Origin: Paguma larvata
Taxonomy: Eukaryota; Chordata; Mammalia; Carnivora; Viverridae
Assembly: GCA_030068075.1 (NCBI GenBank)
Contig: CM057836.1
Coordinates: forward strand, 69,415,788 to 69,479,787
Length of the DNA stretch: 64,000 nt
Direction of reading: 5' to 3'
Below are positions 24,290 through 34,316 of the stretch, one piece after another (the stretch's first letter is position 1; each line of letters starts with the position of its first letter). Position numbers and translations under genes: made by a program. Under the pieces are notes generated by a model. That model saw only the letters and a list, made by a program, of their open reading frames with translations, did not search any database and was not told the DNA's origin.

Positions 24290-24440
24290 TGCAAACCTAA
24301 CAGATGAAAATGGCAAGAATGAGGCTGATAACATAGGCTGACATCAAATCATGACGGACTTTGAATAACCCTGTAAGGCTAGGTTTCAGTAGGGTAGTAA
24401 CATGATAAAATCTATATTTAGAAATCATTTTTAATGCCTT
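24290..24440 (+). repeat. Ancient mammalian repeat fragment, family unassigned
   Basis: Phrases such as 'ATCATGACGGACTTTGAATA', 'TAAGGCTAGGTTTCAGTAGG' and 'AGTAACATGATAAAATCTAT' follow the old mammalian repeat pattern 'ggccttgtaggccatggtaaggagtttgg ... gagtgacatgatctgattt'. The same family appears at 41190-41440. Confidence 0.45.
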
Positions 24441-24739
24441 GGATAATGGACTAGAGTAGGGGAAAAATCGGAGGTGAGCAAAATAATTTGAAAGTCCCAA
24501 CAGAAAAAAAATAAAAAAGGAAGTCCCAACAGGGGATAGAACTAGGGGTATGGAAGTTCCAATAGGGAAGGGAGTTAAATTAACCATTTACAAGACCTAT
24601 CATTGACCTTTGTAAAAGGTGGGGAAAAAATGAGTAGAACCTTGTGTATTTCAATCATGCAGAATACTCATGGATATTTCACTATAACTCTGCACAGCGT
24701 CAGCATAAAAAAAGCCAAAAATATATATGTGTGTAACGC

Positions 24740-24763
24740 TATATATATATATATATATATATA
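24740..24763 (+). repeat. (TA)n microsatellite
   Basis: About twelve uninterrupted AT dinucleotides. Confidence 0.9.
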
Positions 24764-27285
24764 CACCAAGGCACCTCAACCAACAAGGAAGATAAAGAAT
24801 TTCATAAAATTAGTGTAAGACCAGAACAAAGAGTGAGGAATGGGAAGTGGAGAGATAGAAGCATATATATTTAATCACGTGTATTATACGTGTATATATG
24901 TATTATGTGTATTATATCTGTGTGTATCATATATAGGTATTACATGTATTCATGTCATTTGTACCACATATATTATAAATGAATATAGAACATTGAAAAG
25001 TTTTCCAGTCTCAAGTGATTTAAAAGACAGCAAAATAGTAATTTAAATGGAATCAGATTAGATTCAGGAAAGAGGAAATGATGAGTTTAATTTAGCTAAT
25101 TGGTGGCAAAATATATTATAATTCATTATTATTAGTTCAAATAGAGCAGAGGAGCATAGAAGTAGGTCTTCTAAATAGTGGGTCATTGTGGGAGAGACAA
25201 GGATAGATAATGAATAGAGCAAAAATTTGGTCTCAGAGAGCCCTTGTCATATTGATTTGTTTGAACATTTCCTTAATAATAATTATTATTATAAATATTT
25301 TCATAAATTGGAAAAAGTTTACAGCATTGATTTTGGGCTCCCCTGAGCCATCGGGATCTCTTGTCTTTCTGGTTTAACTAGTGTTTCTGAGAACATACTT
25401 CTTTACTCAAGCATTAATGGAGAAGAACTGGAAAAAATATTCAACTCTGTTCTCTTTGAAGTAGGGTAGGTACAATTTGGGGAAAGAATAGAGAAGCCTC
25501 TTATGCTTTTTGTTAAGTGTAGCCAAATGCTGGAAAAGTATGATAGCAAGGAAATGGAAGGTGTGTTGCTACAGGCTCAAAAAAGAGAATTAATCCCTCT
25601 TAATACCATCCAGCCTGTACCAGGATGATTGGCCATTAAATGAGTTTTCACTTGATTTAGATAGAATCGAATAGCTCATTTTAATTGATCACATTTAATG
25701 TATCACAGTTATCACCCACAAATAGCCTCTTAAAGTTATTAGGTAACATCTACAGGACATCTAGAGGACACATCTAGACTCACCAGCATCAGCAATAATC
25801 TCTTGGTGTCTTTCCTCTTTTGCAGCATTTCACATTTGCTCAGTAAGCTTCAGTGATTTGGACTCACCATGTGCATGTGCCTTAAATGTGATAAGCTGTG
25901 CAGTGCACACATACAACGTAAGGGCAAGAAATGGGATGCCAAGAGGTTAGACTGAGTGAGTAGGGGCAGGGAGAAACACTACAAACTAAAAACAAGATAA
26001 GAAAAATAATTTTCCTATACAGTACTGAAAACTTTTTGGTACATACAATGCAGTGCAAATTGAGTTAAACTGGTTTAAGAAAGTGTTAAAAATTTCAGTC
26101 CAACTTCCACTAGTGTCTCAAAATACGACCTTGTACCTGCCTTATAACTCAGTTTTTCATCTACCTAAAGACTACAAATACTCTTGGAAGTAGAAAATAA
26201 GCCAAGTAAAATCATGAGGTATTAAGATGCATTTGGAAGTTCTTTGGAGGTCAAGAGTTTTGAAATTCTACATGTAAGACAAAATCCAAGAAGAAAAAAT
26301 GAATTTTCTTCTGCTCTAGTATAGTAATCTAAGTATTCATCTCTCAGCTAAATACCCAGATTATCTTTCTATAGCTATCTAAAGTTCATTTATATGAACA
26401 CTTTCTCACTTTCCTGATAAAATTCATTTTTATCAACCTTCATGCAGTTTGAATTTCTGTATCCTCTGCAGTGTCAACACCAGAGAAATATTATTTCCAA
26501 CTAGTCATAGACTGAGGAAAGCAAAAAGGTTAGTGGTAGATGGGAGAAGAGCTTTGCTGTAGAATTTGTTATCTTAAAGGCAAGCAGTTTCATTTCCAGA
26601 GAGCTTGAGTATAATGTGATTTATCATATCAGTACCACAAAGAGCATAGAGATTTTACTAAATTCATGGAGATAAGGTAGAAAACAATAACTACAATAAC
26701 CACTGAAATATAGCCTCAAAAATCGTATTGGTGAACTATTAATACCAGGCAAAGAAATGCAGTGGCCAGATCAGTTTCTCTAAGAAATAACCTTGGTGTT
26801 TTGGTTTTTTTTTTTGTTTGTTTCTTTGTTTTGTGTTTTTTTTTCAATATTTTATCTATTTCACATCAAAAGGAAGAAAGGCTCCTCTTCATCGACAACT
26901 TCTAATGCTGTTCTGTGTTTAAACAAAAAGATTCTAAATGTGTGCCAGAAAGAATGGAAAGAATTTTAGCCACATATATACAGACATCATAATTACTGCC
27001 ATTAGCTTATACTAGTCACTGAATAAATTCATTTCTGGTAATGATGGTCCAAGTAAAAGTTTGTGTATCTCTCAAATAGTAAATCAAAAATAAATGGCCC
27101 AGTGCTTACATGATGGTTTCACTGTATCAAAGACCAACACCCTTTATTTAGGTCATTACATATCTGCCAATATTACGTAACTTCTCTTCAGCTCCTACTA
27201 AGCCGTTTATATTCAGCCAACCAGAAGGAAAAGGTAATGGAAAACTAAAAGGGGCAAGCATGATGCTTCTTTTAAAAGAAGTTCT

Positions 27286-27415
27286 AGGGGACCTGGGTGA
27301 GCGTCTGACTTTGGCTCAGGTCATGATCTCATGGTTCATGGGTTCAAGCCCTGCACTGGGCTCTGTGCTGACAGCTCTGAGTCTGGAGCCTGCTTCAGAT
27401 TTTCTCTCTCTCTCC

Positions 27416-27463
<48 letters not shown>

Positions 27464-27544
27464 GTCTCCCTCCCTCCCTCCCTCTCCCCTCCCCTGCTTG
27501 CACTCTGTCTCTCTGTCTCTCTCTCAAAAATAAACATTAAAAAA
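27286..27544 (+). mobile_element. CAN SINE with head deletion and CT expansion
   Basis: Plus-strand copy with a perfect 16-bp target-site duplication TTTTAAAAGAAGTTCT (27270-27285 and 27545-27560). The head reads GGGGACCTGGGTGAGCGTCT, so about 14 bases of the tRNA-like A-box region are missing. The CT-rich region is expanded to a nearly pure pyrimidine tract at about 27402-27485. The four overlapping open frames reported in this tract on both strands are products of the repeat. Confidence 0.95.
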
Positions 27545-27560
27545 TTTTAAAAGAAGTTCT

Positions 27561-29109
27561 GATTACCTTGATTTGTAATCTATTGGTGAGGGCACAGGCA
27601 TATTTGTTGCAAGGGAGACTAGAAATAGTCATTATAGCTGTGCAGCCATATGCCTCACTCAAGTTATATAGAAGAAGGATAGAATGGGTATGTGAGGGTC
27701 TGCTCTCAATCTTGTCTCTGTCCTAAACACACACATACACACAGACACACACACACACACACAACAACAACAACAAAAACCCCACAAAAAAACCAGGTTG
27801 GCTACTGCTTGTCTCTCCCCTAAAGGTTTAATTCCTTTCTTCCTACACATCAAACCACAACACGAGGAGCCACATCAAGACCTGATGGAGAAGATAAAAT
27901 ATTACCTACCCAGAGATGGACTTTGAACTGGATGCAGCTTTGGAATTGTCTCCCTTGTATGGGGAGTGAATATCCCAAGGGAGACCATTCTCTATGTGGC
28001 TCATCATGTTTAGGATATTAAAACACAGAGGAAATGTCTTTTTCTCTCCTCTATGCCAGTATACGATGGTAAAATAAGAATACCACAACCACATTTAAAA
28101 CTATGTGTTGTGTTTTGTTTTGTTTTAAAGAAAGCATGGGAAATCATAGCAGTCACTGAACGATCACAACCATCAAATCTTACTGGGCAAGAGTGGTGAA
28201 AAGTCTGTTTTGTTACTGAATTAAGTTCCTTGGTTAACTCAAGTGGTAGCTCGTTATAATGCCCTCTGGATATTTGTGATTATGGTTTTTGGTTTAGTCC
28301 TTTGTGAGACTTTCCTTGTCCTTATCCTTCATAATGAAAATATTGAAAAGTCTTTTTTTAGAGGCTAGTTTAGTCCACATCATGATTGCAGGTTCGAGTA
28401 GAGTTTTGCTTTAAGGTTAGGAAAATAACTAGCTTTTGCGAGTGGTTGTTTCTTTGCAAATACAGTTTCTTAAAAATTTTAGTAGGCTTCTAATCAATTC
28501 TGTCTGCAAGTAATCGTAAGGAAAAATGTCATCAAAAGATATGTTTGTACTTAAACATACTGGTCTTTAATTTACTGGCTTTTTTTTTTTTTTTCTACTC
28601 AAACTTGAATGGACTAAAACCTCCACATCTTTATCTCAGCTTTGCCCCTGAGCTCCCGTTTTCATTGTCTGGCTGAAAACTCTTTGTAGGAACTGCTTGG
28701 CAAAACTTGAGGCTATAGTCTTATCTGCTACAGACTCTGCCTCTTCAAAGGAACCTGTTCTAACTAACCTACATTGCACTATCACTGGTAGAACTTTTAA
28801 AAAATCAACAAAAAGAAACTAACAGACCTATACTCTGAGGTTTTCAAATCACTTCTACTAGAGTTATAAGCTCTATAACTTGCAGGTCTATAATTTTGCA
28901 AGTCTGCTTTTCAAGGTATCTCAAGCAGCAGTGTAATGAAACATTTGTCTTTGTAACAAAGGTCTGCTGCTCTGCAGCTTGCCTCCCCTTGCTGATTTCC
29001 AACAATCACAAAAAGTGAGCCACACGTTTTGGATTGCTTGGTATTTTTTTTTTTTCCTTTTAGCGTTACTTCGCTGGGTACCATCTGTATTACACAAATT
29101 TGTAAATGT
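27561..29109. other. Single-copy DNA, no gene seen
   Basis: No exon or confident repeat apart from a (CA)n(CAA)n microsatellite at 27727-27777 and a T-run at 28580-28595. Confidence 0.5.
27727..27777 (+). repeat. (CA)n-(CAA)n compound microsatellite
   Basis: ACACAC repeats with ATAC and AGAC interruptions pass into four ACA-type trinucleotides. Confidence 0.9.
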
Positions 29110-29900
29110 TAGCAACAGAGAAATTAAAAATAAAGGTATTTATATCTTTCCCAATAACTTTTCAGACATCCAAAATAAATACAGAGAAAATAGAAGAAAG
29201 GAAACAATAAGAACAAGAAGAGACATGTATTAAATTTCTAAGTCAAAAATTGTTTCTTATAAATGACTTACAATAATGACAAGCCTCTGGTAAAATCAAA
29301 TTAAAACAGAGAAGACATGACCAAATATCAGAAGTTAATATTTAGACAACAGATGTTGCACATATGAAGCAGTAATAAGAACATGTTATGAAAAATGTCA
29401 TTCCAGTAAATTTCAAACTCAAATGCAATAGACCAAATTCTTAGAAAAATTAATGTCGCTGATAGTAATTCAAAAAATAGAAAACTTCATAGACTTATAA
29501 ACATTAGAAAAATTGAATTAGTCAAAAATATTTGTGCACAGAAAAGTTAAGCCAGAGGTGAATTCCCCAGAGTTCTGTCAAAATATTTAAAGAAAAAAAA
29601 ATCTATGCAATCTCTCCTGGAGAAAAAGAGGAAACTCTTCTATTCATATAATGAAGCTGGCGTTACCTTGGTACCAAACCTGACAAGAACATTTTGTGGA
29701 TAAAAAAATGACATACCAATTTCACTTGTGAACATAGATGAAAATAGTTCTAAAGATATTAGCAAGGTATGAGAAGTCTAATAATATATAACCAAGTTGA
29801 GTTTATTCTAGTAATGACAATTGGTTTAACACTAGAAAATTTGCAAATGTAATCCTGCATGATTTGTATAAACAAAAAATAAAACTCTGGTGGAAAGAGA
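29110..29900 (+). mobile_element. Old L1 (L1M-type) ORF2 relic
   Basis: Plus-strand decayed RT-domain sequence. Its order matches ORF2: 'TAGACCAAATTCTTAGAAAA', 'CCAGAGGTGAATTCCCCAGA', 'GAAGCTGGCGTTACCTTGGT', 'CAATTTCACTTGTGAACATA', 'AGTTGAGTTTATTCTAGTAA' and 'ATTGGTTTAACACTAGAAAA'. There is no intact frame. It is much older than the L1s at 16.6 and 42.1 kb. Confidence 0.8.
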
Positions 29901-30559
29901 ACAGTTTTGCTTTCATAGCCTCTCATCCAATTTTAAAACCTGAGCCAATTTGTTTACCTGGAATGTTGTCCCCAAAGAAACAGCCTGATCTTGTTTCCAT
30001 AGGTATATCCAGTAATATTCTTTCTATTCTTCTAAGGAATCTGTGATTATTCATCACACTGCCTGTATCTCAGAAAGAGGGAAATAGACTTTTCCAGGAT
30101 GGATGGTAATTCTGAACTGAGATAAACCTTGGAAAACTGAAATATTTCTGTGGCCTATCCACAGAGAGGACACTTATGGAAGTGAGAGAAGCAAAATTTT
30201 GGCCCAATACAGTGGACCCGGTGAGTGTGCAAAAATCACCTAAGGGTCTTTTTCTCAAGTCTTGGATGCATCCAAAACATACTGATCCATGAGGAGGATC
30301 CTTATGTTGTCTCACTCACCCAAAGAGTAAAAGCTACTGTCCTAGAAAAGGCAAGTAAAGTACTCTGTAAGTAATACAGCTCTTTCTTTTTCTTAAAGAA
30401 AAGAAAAACTGTGACCATGTTCTTTTACTTACATACTACAAAATAATACATGAAGAGATGTTTTTTTAGAAGTTTAGGAAATCATCATTATACACAGCAT
30501 GAAAATAGAAATACCCTCACAATAGCCTTGATTTCCCCCTCATGTCACACCATGCAGCT
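29901..30559. other. Single-copy DNA, no gene seen
   Basis: No exon or repeat is recognised with confidence. The 81-codon minus-strand frame at 30070-30315 has no domain. Confidence 0.45.
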
Positions 30560-30736
30560 CCCCATAGGTAACCAGTGACAATATTCAGCATAACTGGGAA
30601 TTGTGAGATCCACTTAAAAAAATGGTGGTAAAAAAGACATAACATGACTTCTATTCTCAACAAAATTTTAAGTGCACAGTATAGCATTGCTAACTGTATG
30701 CACATTGTTGTAAAGCAAATTTCTAGAACTTTTTTG

Positions 30737-30850
30737 TTTTTCAAGTGGGCTCCACATTCGTGGGGTCTCAGATCAAGACCCTGAGATCAAGAGCCAAGAT
30801 CAAGATTCAGATGCTTAAGCAACTAAGCCACCCAGCTGCCCCTACCCGCA
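30737..30850 (-). mobile_element. CAN SINE, truncated, nested in old L1
   Basis: A minus-strand, internally short copy: 'AAGTGGGCTCCACATTCGTG', 'TCAAGACCCTGAGATCAAGA', and a head ending CCACCCAGCTGCCCC. The CT-rich region is absent. Flanking AGAACTTTTT copies at 30725-30734 and 30851-30860 are its target duplication and join cleanly in the L1 'tagaacttattcat' sequence. Confidence 0.85.
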
Positions 30851-31135
30851 AGAACTTTTTCATTTTGCATGACTAAGACTGTCTATGCACTGAATCTATA
30901 TCCAATTCTCCCTCCTTCCATTCTCTGGCAACCACCATTCTACTTTCTGCTCCTATGACTTTGATTATTTTAGATACTTCATATAAGTACAATTACATAT
31001 AGTATGTCCTCCTGTGACTGACTTCCCTTAGCATAATGTCCTCACGGTTTCTCCGTGTTGAAGCTTATTATAGGATGATATTATAGGATCCTATATGATA
31101 GGATTTCTTCTTTTATAAGACAAAATAATATCCCA

Positions 31136-31242
31136 TTGTGTATGTATGTGTGTGTGTATGTATGTGTATGTGAATATGTACACATACACATATATACACA
31201 CAATCATAAGTACATATATAGATACATTTTATATGTATATAT
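31136..31242 (+). repeat. Imperfect TG/TA-rich leader of minisatellite
   Basis: Alternating TATG/TGTG/CACA/TATA text precedes the regular 29-bp array and includes a TACACATACACATATATACA segment. Confidence 0.8.
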
Positions 31243-31498
31243 CCACATTATATGTGTATGTGCGTATATATCCACATTATATGTGTATGTGCGTATATAT
31301 CCACATTATATGTGTATGTGTGTATATATCCGCATTATATGCATGTGTGTATATCCACATTATATGTGTATGTGTGTGTATATCCACATTATATGTGTAT
31401 GTGTGTGTATATCCACATTATATGTGTATGTGTGTGTATATCCACATTATATGTGTATGTGTGTATATATCCACATTATATGTGTATGTGTGTGTATA
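31243..31498 (+). repeat. 29-bp minisatellite, nine units
   Basis: Nine copies of a unit starting CCACATTATATGTGTATGTG begin at 31243, 31272, 31301, 31330, 31355, 31384, 31413, 31442 and 31471. Spacing is 29 bp except for the fourth unit, which is 25 bp and starts CCGCATTATATGC. The unit joins a TG/TA microsatellite to the L1-derived 'tatatatccacatt' sequence. Because no unit contains a stop on the plus strand and 29 is not a multiple of three, all three plus frames are open through the array; these are not genes. Confidence 0.95.
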
Positions 31499-32920
31499 TT
31501 CTTTGATGGACATTTAGGGGTTCTATGTCTTCGCTATTGTGAATAATGCTGCAATTAATATGGGAGGCAAATATCTCTTCAAGATCTTGATTTCAGTGTG
31601 TTTGGATACCGACAAATGCAATTGCTGGATCATATAGTAGCTCTCTGTTTTGAATTCTTTGATGAATTTCCAGTCTATTTTCTATAGTGGCTACACCATT
31701 TTAAATTCCTATTAACAGTATTCAAGAGTTCTGATTTCTCCACATCCTTGCTAACATTTGTTATTTTCTCTCTCTTTTTCATATCTCATTGAGGTAATAT
31801 CTCTTTGTAGTTTCAAGTTGCACTTCCCTGATGATTAGTGATATTTAGCATCTTTTCATATAGCTGTTGTTATTTTTTTTGTTTTCTTTAGATAAATGTC
31901 TATTCAACTCCTTTGCCCATTTTAAAATAAAGAAATCTGTTATTTTGCTATCGAGTTGTGAGAGTTCCTTACATATTTTGAATATTAACCCATTATCAAG
32001 TATATGTATTATGGATATTTTCTCCCATTCCACAGGTTGCCATTCACTCTTTTGATAATTTCCTTTGCTGTGCAAAACCTTTTTTGGTTTGACGTAGTCC
32101 CACTCGTCTATTTTTATTTTTGTTGCCTGTGCTTTTGGTGTCCTATTGAAGAAATCTTGCAAAACCAATATTATGAAGCTTTTCTTCTATGTTTTCTTAT
32201 AGTAGTTTTATAGTTTCAGGTTGCATGTTAACTCTTTAATTTATTTTGAGTTGAATTTTATATATGTTGTAAGATTACGCCCCAATTTTGTGCTCTTGTA
32301 TGTAGATACTCAATTTTTCCAGCACCATTTATTGAAGAGACTATTCTCCATTGTGCTGTCCTGTGAAACAGCATTTGACTATATATGAGTGGGGTTGTTT
32401 TGGGGATCCTATTCTTTTCCATCAGTTCGTGTGTCCATTTTATACCAGTACAATATTGTTTTGACTATTGTAAGTCTGTAATATGTTTTTAAGTCAAGAA
32501 TGTGGCTTCCAGCTCTGTTTGTTTGTTTGTTTGTTGTTTGTTCGTTTCAAGATTGTTTTGGCTATTCGAGGTGTTTTGTGTTTCTATATGAATTTTAGGA
32601 TCATATTTTCTATTTCTGCGAAAGCTGCCATTGGGACTTGATAGAGCTTACATGGAACCTATAGATCAGTTTGAGTAGTATGACATTGTTAGCAATATTC
32701 AGTCTTTGAATCCATGAACACAGGATGTATTTCCACTTATTTGTGACCTCTTTAATTTCCTTGAGGAACATTTTGTAGTTTTCAGAGTATCATGTCCTTC
32801 ATAAGTTCAATCCTATGTATTTTATTATTTTTGATGCTATCGTAAATGGGATTCCTTTGTCAATTACCTTTTTAGACTATGCCTTGTTAGTGTTTTCAAG
32901 TTTGTCGATATAAGAACATT

Positions 32921-33525
32921 TCAGCAGCACCAACTCTCCCAGGTTTCTTTCTCAGTGTCTCCCGGGCATCCAGAGTACATAGGGTCCCCTCAGTGCTCTG
33001 AGAGAGTCATGACAGAAACCAGTCCCTTAGAAAGCCCCCTGAAAAGATAGAATGTTGGACTCATGTTTCAAGCCCTTCCTTCCCCAGGAAGAAGCAGGAG
33101 TTTTCTTCTGTTTATTCCATGGTGAGAGTATGGCTAGGAAATGAATGCTAATCCAAACCATCAACTTTTAGTAGTCCCAACATGGCTTCCTGTCCTGTCA
33201 GTGCATAGATTCAGGCAATATAAAAGCCAGTCCTTTGGGAAGCCCCTTCCCTGCCTCCAAACAGGTCAAAATATTGGGTACATGTTTTAGTCTTCTCTTT
33301 CCATCCCCAGGGAAGAACCAGGTACTGGGAATTTCTTTGCAGATAAACATGCTTTGATATTTCTGGTTTCATGCTCACCTGGGGTACAGGAGCTTCTTAA
33401 CATGTTTTCTGGATTTCTCCAGGGAATTAACACATGTATTAAGTCTGTATTTCTTTGAGTGGAAGTAGGGTCTGGGGCTTTCTTTCTAACCATATTGCTG
33501 ACATCATCCCCTGGAAGTAATCTAT
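32921..33525 (-). repeat. Probable old L1 5'UTR with duplicated module
   Basis: This is a more GC-rich block that directly follows the old L1. Two diverged modules start near 33020 and 33228 (CAGTCCCTTAGAAAGCCCC and CAGTCCTTTGGGAAGCCCC), each followed by a 'CATGTTT..AGTC/AAGCC' and 'CCCCAGG.AAGAA' portion, about 208 bp apart. The right end read on the minus strand (GGATGATGTCAGCAATATGG) resembles the start of an old L1 5'UTR. If so, the L1 lost its middle (ORF1 and ORF2 N-terminal part). The classification is inferred. Confidence 0.4.
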
Positions 33526-34078
33526 CACAATAATACCTTTTTACATGAGAACTGTTTATATCCCAATTTTCATCAAAAACAATGCAGATGGCAGCAATTC
33601 CTCAAACAGCTTCATTGAATATGCCCATTTTTTCCAATATAGAGGAGTCACAATAGGTTATCATAAACTTAATATAAAAGTGTGACATTGAAGCTGCCTT
33701 TTTCATCTGCCAAATGCACTTATCCTCTACACCAATTAGAAAAAACCTACCTGAAACACTCTTTTAACTGGCATAAACAGCAGTTTATCTTTATTGTTTT
33801 ACCTCAGAACTATGCCAACTCTCCCGCTCTGTCTGATGGTCCATTTCAACAGGATCTTTGTTACCATCCAGAAGTACATTACTCTTATCACCATATTGGT
33901 GATATGCTGATTAGATCTGATGGGAAAGGGTAATAAACACCTTCAATGCATTCGTAAGACACTGTGTAACAGAGTGACATCTAAAAGTCAGGAAAACCCA
34001 AGGGTCTGCTACTTTACTAACATTTCTGTTTTTCCAGTGGTACAGAGGAGAGGTCAGCAAGCATTTTTGATGAAGGAC
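33526..34078. other. Single-copy DNA, no gene seen
   Basis: The open frame at 33682-33933 (83 codons) has no recognisable domain. No repeat is evident. Confidence 0.45.
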
Positions 34079-34094
34079 TAGACAGTAAATATTT

Positions 34095-34300
34095 TAATTG
34101 TTTTTAATGTTTATTTCTGAGAGAGCAAGGCAGAGCATGATCAAGGCAAGGTCAGAGAGAAAGAGAGGAAGACCCAGAATTTGAAGCAGGCTCCAGGCTC
34201 TGAGCTGTCAGCACAGAGCCCCTGGGCTCGAACTCACAAGCTGTGAGATGATGACCTGAGCCGAAGTCGGTGCTTAACCAACAGAGCCACCCAGGTGCCC
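34095..34300 (-). mobile_element. CAN SINE (felid SINEC)
   Basis: Minus-strand copy with a T-rich tail, CT-rich complement and head ending CCACCCAGGTGCCC. The 16-bp target-site duplication TAGA(C/T)AGTAAATATTT is at 34079-34094 and 34301-34316 with a single mismatch. Confidence 0.93.
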
Positions 34301-34316
34301 TAGATAGTAAATATTT

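Larger units (their letters stand above)
23359..27269. other. Single-copy DNA with microsatellites, no gene seen
   Basis: No exon was found. Embedded are a (GT)n tract, a (TA)n tract, a TA/TG-rich imperfect stretch at 24880-24975, and part of an old repeat at 24290-24440. Confidence 0.5.
30560..32920 (-). mobile_element. Old L1 (L1M-type), ORF2 C-terminus and 3'UTR
   Basis: A minus-strand relic read on the plus strand from the 3'UTR side: 'CTGTATGCACATTGTTGTAA', 'CTAGAACTTTTT', (nested SINE), 'GGCAACCACCATTCTACTTT', 'GACTTCCCTTAGCATAATGT', (29-bp minisatellite), 'TGATGGACATTTAGGGG', then the ORF2 C-terminal half up to the RT domain (about 32905). The minus-strand frame at 31845-32168 retains ORF2 residues such as WEKISI and LSKENKKN. 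It carries many stops and frameshifts and was interrupted by two later events, a SINE and a tandem expansion. Confidence 0.85.

Noticed and set aside
27260..27550. Ser/Leu-rich and Arg/Glu-rich open frames on both strands
   Set aside because: They are translations of the CT-rich tract of a CAN SINE.
31243..31498. CRISPR-like array (regular spacing)
   Set aside because: There are no unique spacers; units are head-to-tail tandem copies in a mammalian genome.
31136..31546. Three long overlapping plus-strand open frames rich in Cys, Tyr, Val and Ile
   Set aside because: They are the 29-bp minisatellite read in three frames; no stop codon occurs in the unit, so openness is automatic.
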